DNA of 64,000 nt from assembly GCA_039519185.1 (NCBI GenBank), contig CM076851.1, positions 28,272,857 through 28,336,856 on the forward strand. Reading direction: 5' to 3'. The stretch comes from Astragalus membranaceus (lineage: Eukaryota > Streptophyta > Magnoliopsida > Fabales > Fabaceae). Position numbers and translations under genes: made by a program. A model generated the notes under the pieces. That model did no database searches. It was not told the origin of the DNA and saw only the letters and a program-made list of their open reading frames with translations. This document shows, piece by piece, positions 26,675 through 38,300 of the stretch. Within the stretch, counting starts at the first letter, position 1. Every line of letters starts with the position of its first letter.

Positions 26675-29600
26675 ATGTGTCCCACCAACAGAGTAAAAGA
26701 CAAGCTGGTGCGTCAACATCGCTACTGGACTCGTTCTCAGGCCAGAAACATGGAAGAAAATCAGGACAATCCGCCTCAAGATATCCCGGATCAAGGCAAT
26801 CCACATCAGAACCTAGGCAATCAAGAGCTTAGGGCAGAAATAGATGGGATGAAAGAACAGATGACTGAAATCTTGAAGGTTCTACAAGCTTTGAAGGGCC
26901 AAGACACAAGTGAAGATGCCTCCGCTGGGAACACAGAAAACCAAGTTACCAACCCTCCTCCTCCCAATGGACTCGGGATCCCGCATACAGTGCACCATAC
27001 TGGGCCTAATGGCCAAGGTTACATATGGCCTCCTTACGGACTTCCACAAGGTTACACACCTCCAACAGTCGATGCTAGTCCCTCAGGAGTCGCGGGCCAA
27101 CAGCAGCTTACATCAACGGGTCACGATGGTAATCCGGGGGCACCACAAGTTCAAAACCCGACCCCCGTCGTCATACCACAAGGACTCCCACTTGGCTGCC
27201 CTCCACCGCCGATAGCTAACGCTCAAGCTCAGGGTTCCAACCTCAGGGATCCCACCCATTCACATACCCCAAATATGAACCCAGCCATAGTTCCGATGAT
27301 GCATCCTTACTATGGTATGGGTGGGCTTCCTCACGACTACTCTATGGAGAACCCTCAAGCCCAAGGAAAGCTGCAAATGCTGGAAGAAAGGTTGAGAGCG
27401 GTTGAAGGATTCAGTATTGGTGCAAGAAATGCACAAGATTTATGTCTCGTTCCAAACGTGGTCATTCCCCCTAAGTTTAAAGTGCCAGATTTTGATAAAT
27501 ACAGAGGAGCAACATGTCCGGCAAGCCACCTAACTATGTATTGCAGGAAGATGGCTGCATTCGCAAATGACGATAAGCTGCTTATCCACTACTTCCAAGA
27601 CAGCTTAGCTGGGGCAGCTTCAAATTGGTATATGCAGTTGACACCCACTCATATTCGGTGTTGGAAGGATCTCACTGATGCTTTCCTTAAGCAGTATAAG
27701 TACAACACTGATATGGCTCCTGATAGGACTCAGCTACAAAACATGACTAAAAGGGATAATGAGTCCATCAAGGAATATGCTCAGCGTTGGAGAGGACTAG
27801 CAGCACAGGTAGCACCGCCTCTTTTTGAAAGGGAAATGGTATCTATGTTCATGGAAACTCTTCCTTCACCCTTCTATGAAAAACTGATCGGGAGTGTATC
27901 GTCAAGTTTCTCGGACATGGTCGTTATTGGAGAAAGGCTAGAGAACGGAATGAGGAATGGAAAAATCGCTTATACCCCCCCCGGAAACACTAACCAGAGA
28001 AAGCCCTTCTCCGGATTTCCTAAAAAGAAAGAAGGAGAAGCCAATGCCATCACAGGAACCGGAAAAACTTCCTACTCCAATCCCTCTCACACCAATCCGT
28101 TCTCAGCACAAACACTACCTACCCCACCTACCCAAAATAACCAAGGCCATAAAACACAAAACTACTCAGTCGGAAAGTTCGTCCACTTTGATCCAATCCC
28201 AATGTCATACTCCGACCTATTCCGCCACCTGCTCAGCCATAATTTAATCACCACCCGCCCAATGAGACAGATCCAACCCCCTTTTCCTAGAGGCTTCGAC
28301 CCAAACACCACATGCGAATTTCATTCAGGAACGGTCGGCCATTCCATAGAAAATTGCAAAGCATTGAAGTATGTCGTCCAAGATCTAATCGCCTCGGGCT
28401 GGTTGAACTTCAAGGAAAATGGTCCTAATGTGGCTACCAACCCATTACCAGGACATGGGATGCCCTCAACTAATGCAATTGAAGATTCTGCAGAACCGTC
28501 CCTAATCAGGAGGGTAGAATGCATCCAGACACCCCTGGAAGTGATTCATGCTAATCTGTGTTCCTTTGGGATTATTGAGAGAGAATGCACTGGAAAGAAT
28601 CCATGCAATGACCATCACTGCATTGGAAATTGTGAGGCGTTTAAACAAGTGCTTCAGGACCTGTTGGACCGACATGTAATACAAGTAGGCTTTCAAAAGA
28701 GGGAGGACCAGGTGTCAACTATCCTATCGAGCAATGGCCAGAACAAGGATACTCGGAAGCCGTTAGAGATCCACTATACTAAGGACTCCAAGTCGTCCCT
28801 GGGTATGCCTAAACCAATCACTATCCAAGTGCCAGCTCCCTTCCCCTACAACGACACCAAAGCAGTCCCCTGGAACTACAATGCGAAAGTCCAAGTGGAA
28901 GGTCCTCAGAGCAATCCTGATGTCACAAATGTCTCGGGAAGCAGCGGAATGACTCGGAGCGGGCGCATCTATGCCCCTGAAAGACCCAGAGGAGGAGAAT
29001 CAAATGAAAGAGGAAAGATCGATAAAGGCAAAGACAAAGAAGTGGAGCCATCTGACAAAAATACGGGCAAGAAGGTACTATCTGAACAAGAAGCCAATGA
29101 GTTTCTAAAGATTATGAGGCAGAGCGAGTACAAGGTAGTGGATCAGCTGAATCAGACTCCCGCTAAGATATCCCTGCTATCGCTATTACTCAATTCGGAA
29201 ACCCACCGAGCAACACTAATGAAGGTACTGAATGAAGCCCATGTCACTCCCGACATCACAGTTGGTCAGTTTGACGGGATCGTCGGAAATATCGTTGCAA
29301 ACAATTACCTCACCTTCACAGATGATGAGATCCCCGTCGAGGGAAGAGGGCACAACAAGGCTTTGCATATCTCCGTGAAATGTGGAGAATACTCTCTAGC
29401 TCGAGTACTCATCGATAACGGATCGTCCCTGAATGTACTACCCAAATCAACCATGAACAAGCTAGACGTAGACTGTTCATACATGAAACCCAGTTCTACA
29501 CTGGTCAGGGCATTCGATGGGTCTAAAAGAGAGGTTATCGGAGAGATGGAGTTACCTGTACAGGTAGGTCCAGAAGTCTTCATAGTGAGTTTCCAAGTGA

Positions 29601-30292
29601 TGGACATCAATCCGTCTTACAGTTGTCTTCTGGGAAGACCATGGATCCATACGGCAGGGGCTGTGCCCTCTTCTCTACACCAAAAGCTCAAGTTCATAGT
29701 CAACAACAAATTGGTGGTCGTTTCAGGAGAAGAAGAGCTGCTAGTCAATAAGCCGTTTCCTATACGTTATGTTGAGGCTACAGAAGAATCTTTCGAGACC
29801 GCCTTCCAAGCACTAGAAATTGCAAATGCTACCTTTGTGGGGGAAGGGGCCCCATCATTAAAACCAAAGCTGTCCAAAGCTGCATTAATGATTGCTAAAG
29901 TCATGACAAACAAGGGTTATCAAGCTGGAAGTGGTTTAGGGAAGACTGAACAAGGGATCCTAACACCCATACAGCCGCGTGAAAACAAGGACAGATGTGG
30001 GATAGGGTACCGGCCTAGTCGTACTGACAAAGGAAGGATCGCCGCAGAAAAGAAGGAGCGAAGGTTGGCCAAACTTGAGGGTCGGGAGCCAAATATGAAG
30101 AAGATTGTCATCTGTGACATAAAGCAAAGCTTTCAGAGCGCAGGAATGCTAGATCCTAACCAGGTTGCAGCTATTGAAGATGATTCAAGCGCTGAAAATG
30201 GCGGTGTTAGTCTTGTGCGCCGTTGTCCAGCAAGCAAAGAGCTCAGGAATTGGGAGATCGTTGATTTTCCTGTAGTTTTTAGTTCAAAGTAA
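26675..30292 (+). CDS. Ogre gag-protease polyprotein
   Basis: The frame is open from 26,531; I choose the ATG at 26,675 (MCPTNRVKDKLV), though 26,750 (MEENQDN) is also possible. A Pro/Gln-rich N-terminal part is followed by the gag core at about residues 268-430 (KVPDFDKYRG, HYFQDSLAGAASNWY, AQRWRGLAAQV). Cys/His clusters lie near 546 (CEFHSGTVGHSIENC) and 645. The retropepsin is near 890-1010, with LIDNGSSLNVLP as active site (DNG in place of the usual DTG/DSG) and LLGRPWIH. A G-patch-like segment is at about 1076-1110 (GYQAGSGLGKTEQG). The frame stops at 30,290. A splice donor overlapping the last codons would join it to the RT frame. Confidence 0.9.
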   Translation: MCPTNRVKDKLVRQHRYWTRSQARNMEENQDNPPQDIPDQGNPHQNLGNQELRAEIDGMKEQMTEILKVLQALKGQDTSEDASAGNTENQVTNPPPPNGLGIPHTVHHTGPNGQGYIWPPYGLPQGYTPPTVDASPSGVAGQQQLTSTGHDGNPGAPQVQNPTPVVIPQGLPLGCPPPPIANAQAQGSNLRDPTHSHTPNMNPAIVPMMHPYYGMGGLPHDYSMENPQAQGKLQMLEERLRAVEGFSIGARNAQDLCLVPNVVIPPKFKVPDFDKYRGATCPASHLTMYCRKMAAFANDDKLLIHYFQDSLAGAASNWYMQLTPTHIRCWKDLTDAFLKQYKYNTDMAPDRTQLQNMTKRDNESIKEYAQRWRGLAAQVAPPLFEREMVSMFMETLPSPFYEKLIGSVSSSFSDMVVIGERLENGMRNGKIAYTPPGNTNQRKPFSGFPKKKEGEANAITGTGKTSYSNPSHTNPFSAQTLPTPPTQNNQGHKTQNYSVGKFVHFDPIPMSYSDLFRHLLSHNLITTRPMRQIQPPFPRGFDPNTTCEFHSGTVGHSIENCKALKYVVQDLIASGWLNFKENGPNVATNPLPGHGMPSTNAIEDSAEPSLIRRVECIQTPLEVIHANLCSFGIIERECTGKNPCNDHHCIGNCEAFKQVLQDLLDRHVIQVGFQKREDQVSTILSSNGQNKDTRKPLEIHYTKDSKSSLGMPKPITIQVPAPFPYNDTKAVPWNYNAKVQVEGPQSNPDVTNVSGSSGMTRSGRIYAPERPRGGESNERGKIDKGKDKEVEPSDKNTGKKVLSEQEANEFLKIMRQSEYKVVDQLNQTPAKISLLSLLLNSETHRATLMKVLNEAHVTPDITVGQFDGIVGNIVANNYLTFTDDEIPVEGRGHNKALHISVKCGEYSLARVLIDNGSSLNVLPKSTMNKLDVDCSYMKPSSTLVRAFDGSKREVIGEMELPVQVGPEVFIVSFQVMDINPSYSCLLGRPWIHTAGAVPSSLHQKLKFIVNNKLVVVSGEEELLVNKPFPIRYVEATEESFETAFQALEIANATFVGEGAPSLKPKLSKAALMIAKVMTNKGYQAGSGLGKTEQGILTPIQPRENKDRCGIGYRPSRTDKGRIAAEKKERRLAKLEGREPNMKKIVICDIKQSFQSAGMLDPNQVAAIEDDSSAENGGVSLVRRCPASKELRNWEIVDFPVVFSSK

Positions 30293-30484
30293 TGTTTCTG
30301 TAATGCAATCCTATGGCTCTGCCCAAGGCCTTAGGACATTTCATTCGGGCACACATGTTTCCTTTCAATATCAATATCAATAAAATGTTATTTCAGATTC
30401 TCCAATAAATTTCAGTTCTCTTTTGCACTTGCGTTTTATTTTCTTTTGGCTCGTTTTTCATTCCATCAATTTATACTAATGCAG
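30289..30484 (+). other. Ogre intron between protease and RT
   Basis: GTAATGTTTC at 30,289 and TACTAATGCAG ending at 30,484 form plausible donor and acceptor sites, with a perfect plant-like branch-point word TACTAAT. Removing these 196 bases takes out the stop codon and joins TTCAAA in frame to TTTGAAAAAAAC, which stays open into the RT frame. A spliced intron at exactly this place is an established feature of Ogre elements. Splicing here is inferred from sequence only. Confidence 0.75.
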
Positions 30485-33200
30485 ATTTGAAAAAAACACT
30501 GTTGAAAATAACAACGCCAATAATTCATACTGTGACTTTGAGCACCCCATTAATCAAACTGAGGAAGATATTGAAGATAACTGGGAAACTCCTCCAGAAT
30601 TAATGAGAATGATGGAACAGGAAGAAAAAATAATCGAACCCCACGAGGAATCAACCGAAACAATCAACTTGGGCACGGAAGAGGATGAAAAGGAAGTCAA
30701 GATTGGCACCACCTTAAAAGACAGTGAGCGAGAGAAATTGATTAGACTTTTGATCGACTATGTTGACATCTTTGCATGGACATACCAAGACATGCCGGGA
30801 CTGGACCCCAACATAGTCGAGCATAAGTTACCAGTAAAACCTGAATGCTCGCCGATAAAGCAGAAGTTAAGAAGAATGAAACCAGAAATGTCATTAAAAA
30901 TCCGAGATGAGGTCAAGAAACAGTTCGATGCAGGATTTTTGGCGGTAGCAAAGTACCCTCAATGGGTAGCCAATATTGTACCGGTCCCAAAGAAAGATGG
31001 GAAGGTTCGGATGTGCGTCGACTATCGAGATTTGAACAGAGCCAGCCCAAAAGACGACTTCCCTTTGCCTCACATTGATGTCCTGGTGGATAGCACAGCT
31101 CAGCATTCCCTTTTCTCCTTCATGGATGGGTATTCCGGATATAACCAGATTAAGATGGCCCCCGAGGATATGGAAAAAACCACCTTCATCACTCTCTGGG
31201 GAACCTTCTGTTACAAAGTAATGCCATTCGGTTTGAAGAATGCTGAGGCAACGTACCAGAGGGCGATGGTAGCGTTGTTCCACGACATGATGCATAAAGA
31301 AATAGAGGTCTATGTGGATGACATGATCGCAAAATCCAAGACTGAAGAGGAACATATCGTCAATCTGCGAAAGCTATTTGAACGCCTAAGGAAGTTCAAA
31401 CTCAGATTAAACCCCGCCAAATGCACTTTCGGTGTAAGATCAGGAAAGTTGTTGGGGTTCATAGTCAATCAGAAGGGTATAGAGGTAGATCCAGACAAGG
31501 TACGAGCAATTCTTGAAATGCCAGCGCCTAAAACCGAAAGGGAAGTTCGTGGGTTCCTAGGAAGGTTGAACTACATCTCCAGATTCATATCCCAATTGAC
31601 ATCGACCTGCGAGCCAATCTTCAAATTGCTGTGCAAGAACCAAGAAACGAAGTGGAACGATAAGTGCCAGGAGGCCTTTGAAAAGATCAAGAGGTACCTC
31701 CAAAATCCACCGATTCTGATGCCACCGGTGCAGGGCAGACCCCTCATTCTATACTTAACAGTGCTAGACAACTCAATGGGTTGCGTACTGGGGCAACATG
31801 ATGAGTCTGGAAGGAGAGAACATGCCATCTATTACCTCAGCAAGAAGTTCACCGAGTGCGAGACAAGATATTCATTGTTGGAAAAAACATGTTGCGCTTT
31901 GGCCTGGGCTGCACGTCGCCTGAGGCAGTATATGTTGAGCCACACGACTTGGTTGGTATCTAAAATGGATCCCATCAAGTACATTTTTGAAAAACCTGCA
32001 CTCACAGGAAGAATCGCCCGCTGGCAAATGCTACTATCCGAATACGACCTTTTGTACGTCACTCAGAAAGCAATCAAAGGTAGTGCCTTAGCGGAATACT
32101 TGGCGCATCAGCCCATTGAGGATTACCAATCAATGCAGTATGATTTTCCGGACGAGGATATAATGGCTTTGTTCGGAGAAGGAAAATCTCCGGACGATGA
32201 AAGGTGGAGGATGTCATTCGATGGCGCCTCTAATTTGTATGGGCACGGGATTGGAGCTGTGTTGATTTCTCCCGATAACCGCTTCATACCATTTACTGCT
32301 AGACTGAGCTTCTATTGCACCAATAACATTGCAGAATATGAAGCGTGTGTCCTAGGCATCAAAGCAGCCCTTGAATGGAAAGTCAAAAGACTCGATGTAT
32401 ATGGGGACTCAGCGTTAGTCATCCATCAGATAAAAGGTGACTGGGAAACCAGGGATCCCAAATTGATTCCTTATCATGATCACATCCAAAAGATGATTGA
32501 ACGGTTCGAGGAGATCACTTTCCACCATCTCCCTCGCGAAGAAAACCAGTTGGCTGACGCTTTGGCGACTTTGTCATCAATGTTCAATATCAATAACAAC
32601 AAAAGTCTGACATTCATCCGAATCCAGCATCGAGATCTACCGGCGCATCATTGTGTGGCAATCGAGGAAGAGCCTGATAGTAAGCCTTGGTATTACGATA
32701 TCAAACACTATATCACAAATAGAGAATACCCTCCCGGTGCCACTGAGAATGATAAGAGAACACTTAGGAGGTTATCAATGGGTTTCTTCCTAAACGGGGA
32801 GGTGCTTTACAAAAGGAATCACGACATGATCCTCCTCAGATGTGTTGCAAAAGAAGAAGCAGAAAGAATTATGAAAGACGTCCATGAAGGCTCGTTCGGA
32901 ACCCATTCTAGCGGGCACACCATGGCAAGAAAAATCCTAAGGGCCGGCTACTACTGGTTGTCAATGGAGACCGACTGCTTTAACTACGTGAGAAAATGCC
33001 ACAAGTGTCAAATCTACGCTGATAATATCCATGTGCCGCCTGCCTCTTTGAACGTCCTGACAGCACCATGGCCATTCTCAATGTGGGGAATGGACGTCAT
33101 TGGTCCATCGAACCTAAGGCATCAAACGGGCACCGCTTCATTCTTGTCGCTATCGATTATTTCACCAAATGGGTCGAGGCCGCTTCTTATGCCAGTGTAA
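30485..33200 (+). CDS. Ogre RT, dual RNase H and start of integrase
   Basis: The frame is open from the acceptor; the first ATG is 30,603. Counting from that ATG, the reverse transcriptase is at about 105-275 with RMCVDYRDLN, SFMDGYSGYNQI, MPFGLKNAEATYQR and the catalytic YVDD (31,310). A Ty3-type RNase H remnant is at about 380-515. A second, archaeal-type RNase H starts near 530 (MSFDGAS, NIAEYEA, YGDSAL, LADALA keep the acidic residues); such a second RNase H is characteristic of the Tat lineage. The integrase HHCC zinc finger follows (VHEG, GTHSSGHT, CHKCQ) and WGMDVIGP carries the first catalytic Asp. One missing base near 33,107-33,112 then throws the frame out and it ends at 33,200. 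Confidence 0.92.
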
Positions 33201-33934
33201 CCAAATCGGTAGTTGTCAAGTTCATAAAAAGAGATTTGATCTGCCGATACGGTCTGCCAAATAAAATCATCACAGACAATGGGACCAATCTGAACAACAA
33301 GATGATGAAAGAGTTGTGTGACGACTTCAAAATCCAACATCATAATTCCTCCCCGTACCGCCCAAAGATGAATGGGGCAGTCGAAGCTGCAAATAAGAAC
33401 ATAAAGAAGATCGTGCAAAAGATGGTAGTGACCTTCAAGGACTGGCATGAAATGTTACCTTTCGCTCTGCATGGGTACCGGACTTCTGTTCGCACGTCAA
33501 CAGGGGCAACACCATTCTCACTAGTATACGGGATGGAAGCAGTTCTTCCCGTAGAAGTCGAAATACCCTCTCTGCGAGTGTTAATGGAAGCCAAATTAGA
33601 GGAAGCAGAATGGGTTCAATCTCGATTTGATCAATTAAACCTCATAGAGGAAAAACGAGTGGAAGCTTTGTGTCACGGGCAGTTGTATCAGCAAAGAATG
33701 AAGAAAGCTTATGACAAGAAAGTTCGACCCCGGCAGTTTCAGGAAGGAGATCTAGTGCTCAAGAAAATTTTGCCTATCCAAAAGGATTCTCGTGGAAAAT
33801 GGACCCCAAATTACGAAGGGCCTTATGTGGTAAAGAAAGCATTCTCTGGAGGAGCCTTAATTCTCACAAAAATGGACGGTGAAGACCTCCCACTCCCAGT
33901 GAACTCAGATGCAGTTAAGAAGTACTATGCCTAA
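33112..33934 (+). CDS. Ogre integrase core, continuation after frameshift
   Basis: In the frame shifted by one base the integrase continues: IDYFTKWVEA, ITDNGTNLNN with the second catalytic Asp, and GAVEAANKNIKK with the catalytic Glu. A C-terminal part follows with KVRPRQFQEGDLVLKK and KWTPNYEGPYVVKK, typical of Ty3/gypsy integrase tails. It ends at 33,934 (KKYYA). The split from the HHCC and first-Asp part means this copy cannot make an intact integrase without a sequencing error or frameshifting. Confidence 0.9.
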
Positions 33935-35385
33935 AGAAATATATGAAAAAAAAAGAGAAAGATGAGCCAAGCAAAAATGAGCTCGCTAGGTTGAAAACCC
34001 GAAAGGGCGGCCTAGGCAAAAATTAGAGCGACCTGGTGGATTGAAAACTCTAAAGAGCAGTCCAGGCAAAAATTAGGGTCAATGAGTTGGACTTGGAACA
34101 AATGCAGAGGCAGTCCTCCGAAAGTTGGGTGATGGATGCTCAAGGGCATGCGTATGGATGGTTGACATTGTTACCTCCAAGATGCAAACAATCAAAAGAT
34201 TTGCTTTTTCTTTTTCTTCTTTCCTTTTAGTTTAAACTCCCAATGTAATTTTCAGCCAGTGTGACCTTCGGCACACTCGGTTTCCATTTGAATATTAAAC
34301 TCTTCTTCATTCTCTAACCTCCCTATTTACTTTGGAAAGATGTTTTATGGTAGATGATATTGATTTGCGAAACATGTGCATGATCACAAGCATTATATTC
34401 ATTGCGAAATTTCTAAAAAAAAAATCACAAAAAAAAAGAGATGATCTCTCACAAATTTGCAAAAAGGACAAACGCATAATCACTTCAGCAAATCTTAAAT
34501 AACCCGTACTTTGGCACCACTGCTTGAGGCAACCCTCGTATCTCACGTCAAGAGTCATGCGAGTTTGATGATGCCAGCAAAGTCAAAGAGCAAAAAGAGC
34601 AAAAGAGCAAGAAAAGAAAATGAAAAAAAAGAAGAAAAAAGAAGCCAAGAACAAAAAACCAAAAAAACAAAATCATTCCACATTTCATCCATCATGTCAT
34701 CAATTACTTAACTACATGCACGCATGCATCATTCATTGCAAGTGTCTGTTAAGATAATTTTATTTTGTGTCGTTAGCACCAATTCTTCGGACCCCCAGCG
34801 GTCCTTCAGAGCCCAGGCGCTCCTTCAGACCAACAATGGTCCTTCAATCCAGATCGCACGTCGCGTTAATCGAGCAACCGACGGATCATCCGGCCCCAGG
34901 CCCTTCAGACTAGCTGTGTCCGCCTAAAAAGCACAGTGCACGTCCTTCGTGGTTATATCAGCTCCGGACCTGATTAACCCTAATGGCCGCTCGAAAAAGG
35001 CCACCCCCAGACCGTATTACTAGTACCATAAGCTAGTTGCGCTCCTTTAGACCCATCGGTCCCTCAGGCTTAGGCATGCCCTTCAGACCCCGACGGTCCC
35101 TCAGTCGAACTCAGGTCGATGCGCCAAGCATTGATTTTGAGCTAGACCTTCAGAGCCCCAGTGCTCCTTCAGAGCCGCAGTGCTCCTTCAGATCCCTAGC
35201 GATCCTCCAGAGCCCCGGTGCTCCCTATTTACTTTCAGTCTAAATTAGCCCAGTTTTCATAAATTTTTCAAAACAAAAAAAAACCAAAGTACCTCAGTCT
35301 GGGCAAAATTAGCGTCTTTTCTATCTTCATTTCTATTTTCCTCGAGAAATTCGGAATCCCTCCGATTTCCTAGCAAAATATAAAT
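33935..35385 (+). repeat. Ogre 3' untranslated region with short tandem repeats
   Basis: About 58-base repeats with TTGAAAACCCGAAAGGGCGG and TTGAAAACTCTAAAGAGCAG, each ending CAGGCAAAAATTAG or CTAGGCAAAAATTAG, lie at 33,985-34,080. Degenerate CCTTCAGAGCCCCAGTGCTC-type repeats lie at 34,790-35,225. Between them is AT-rich text with no gene. The 3' region of Ogre/Tat elements is known to be hypervariable and repeat-rich. Confidence 0.75.
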
Positions 35386-35398
35386 AAAGAGGGGCAGC
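35386..35398 (+). other. Ogre polypurine tract
   Basis: AAAGAGGGGCAGC abuts the TG of the 3' LTR. The AGAGGGGCAGC form directly before TGTAATACCC is what one expects for plus-strand priming. Confidence 0.8.
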
Positions 35399-38300
35399 TG
35401 TAATACCCTAATTTTGTCCTATCCAAAAAAAGAGAAATTTTATTTATTTTTAATAAAAACAATTATTTTATTTTTTTATGCCATGTTTTATTTTATTTTA
35501 GTTTGCTACAAGTTTTTAATTTTTGAAAAAAAAATAATAATTAGAAGTGAAGAAATAAAAATAAGCCAAGAAGGAAGTGGGGGGGGTCTATTAAAAATAA
35601 GGTGCTGTCATGGAAGCCCAACCCAGCAAAATAGCTAGCCCAATTCGTCTAGCCCACTCCTCCACCCAACCCACAACCCATATCCAACCCATAACCCAAC
35701 TCATCACAAAACCCTAATTCCCCTCCTCCTAACCCTAATTCGAATTCCCCCCTTTACCCTAAAAGCCATCCACATTCACTCTCCCCCTTAACCCAAAAAA
35801 TCATCCACATTCATCCCCTAATTCCCCTCCATATTCGACCCCACCCCCTATTATCCCATGGTCAAAACCCCACCTTCTCCCTTCCACACTCCACCTCTCC
35901 TCTTTTCTCTCAATTCCACTTCCCCACACTTCCCACTTCCCCATTTTTCCCTTCCCAACACACTCAACCCCTCTCTCCCTCCCTCAATATTCGACCCCCT
36001 CTCTCTCTCCCTCAATATTCGGCCATCTCTCTCTCCCTTACACATCACTTTCTCTCAATTACACTCCACCCTTCCCATCACTCCCTCTCTCTTTTCTCTC
36101 ACTCTCTTTCCCTTTCTCTTTCCTCCCTCACCTACGGCTCTCCCCCTCTCTATCACACCCACATTTTATTTTTTTTTCTTCCCCTTCACCAAACTTCCTA
36201 CTCCAATCTCTCTCACACTCTCACACACTCACTTTCTTTTCTCTTCACACACTCATCCATTCCTCTCCCTATCACACACTTCACACATGGCACTCTCTTC
36301 TCCATGCCCATACCTTCAACCATCATCTCCCCTCATCTCACATGTCTTCTCTTTTTTTTCCCCTTCAACAACTCCCCCAAACCTCCATCATAGCAAAAAG
36401 TCATCATCACTATCCAAGAGTGGATGAAGAAGGAAGCAAGTTTTTTGTATAAATAGGGTTCCCCACTTTGAAGAAAGGGGACGAATTTGGCTCTTAGAAA
36501 AAAGGAGGAGCTTCTAAAAAAAAAATTAAGGTTTCTCTTAGAGAAATATTCTTCCCTTTCTTTTCCTCCTTCCTAGATTTTTTTAGTTTAAAGGTTCATT
36601 TGTATTGAAGAAATTTGAAGAAGGAAATTTCTTCAACATTTCTGGATTTTCATTGTCAAGGTACTAAAATGTAATATTTTTATTATTGTTCACGTTTTTT
36701 AGATATTATTATTGTTGTTTTTTTAAATTTTAGTTACTGTTTTTGTTATGTAAATATTATTATTGTTTTTTTTTATAAATTTTAGTTGTTCTTGTTATTT
36801 AGCCTAGTTACCTTTTTGTATATTTATTTGCTGTTTTTATTATTTAGTGTAGTTGCTTTCTTATTAGAATATTATTGTTGTCTTTTTATTATTTAGTTTA
36901 GAGGCTGTTTTTTTATATTATATTTTTGCTATTGGTTATTTATTTTGTTGTTTGTTATATTATTCTAATTTTCGGAGTAAAAAAAAAGTGATAAAAAAAA
37001 TGTTGCTTTTTTTTTAATAAATAATTCTAATTTTCGGACTAAAAAAGTGCTAAAAAAAATATGTTGTTTGTTTTAAAAAAAAATGGTTATTATTTTCGGT
37101 TTTAAAATAAACAAAAAAAAAAGTAAAAAAATGTATCCCTTTTTTTTTTATTTTCGGATTTAAAATGAACAAAAAAAAGGTGTTCTTTTTTTATTTAGGT
37201 ACTAATATTTTCGGATTAAAAAAAAAAGTGAAAAAAAATGTTGTGCTTTTTAATAAATAATTACTAATTTTCGGATTAAAAAGTGATAAAAAAAAAAGAT
37301 GTGTTGTTTTTTTTAACAATTTACTATTTTTCGGATTAAAAAAAAGTGATAAAAAAATGTGTTCCTTTTTTTTTATTTTCGGATTTAAATAAAGCCTTTT
37401 TTTTCAAATACTAAAAAATATTTAAAAAAAAAAAATAAGTGGTTACTAGTGTCACTACTCTTTTCTAAAAAAAATAATATAATAACAAAAATCTTTTTTC
37501 AACAAAAAAGGTAAAAAGGCCCCCCTTTTTATTAAATAATAACTATGACAACAAAAAAAAAACAACAAAAGAATTATTTTTCTCCATAATCCGCTTTCAA
37601 AATACCACTTTTTAGGCTAGGTTTGTTTTTTTAAGAGAAAAAAAAAGCGCTTCAAGAATCACGCGTTCTAGGGTAGAATAGTAAAAAAGGATAATAAACC
37701 AATCAATCGTTTTAGCGTCAAAACGCTATTTGCACCCGCGGCAACCTTTTTTTAAAAAAAGCACCAAAACGCTATTTGCACCCCGCGTTCTCTTAAAACA
37801 GCAAACCCATCCATTTTTTTTTTACTACAAGCCCATCTTTTCAAACACAACCTAGTTCACAAAAAAACGATTTGGTCACGCTATCCACACCTCCTTTTTT
37901 TAATACAACCCCTTTATTATTTGCACCCCCCCTTTTATCACATATTCCGTTTTTATTCACCACGTGATACTTCCAAACCGTTTTCCTTTTTTTCTTTTTA
38001 ATCGAATTCGCGTAAAAAAAAAATAGGTTGTTACTAGTGGTCACTCTGAGCCTTGCTTGTTTGACCGTTAGGACTAACCTTCCTTTTTTCACAGCGGATT
38101 AGTAGCGGGGATCACTCTGAGGTTACTCGTTTGATCATCGCAAACATTCGCCTAAACTTCTTTTTAGTTAATAAAGTACAAACATAATTTCGACTCCTTT
38201 TTATCACGCTTCCCGGTAAGCACGTTTTCAAGTGAACAAACGCTCAATCCCAAACCGGTTGTCTATAGCGGTCACTCTGGGCCCGACTCGTTTGAACGCT

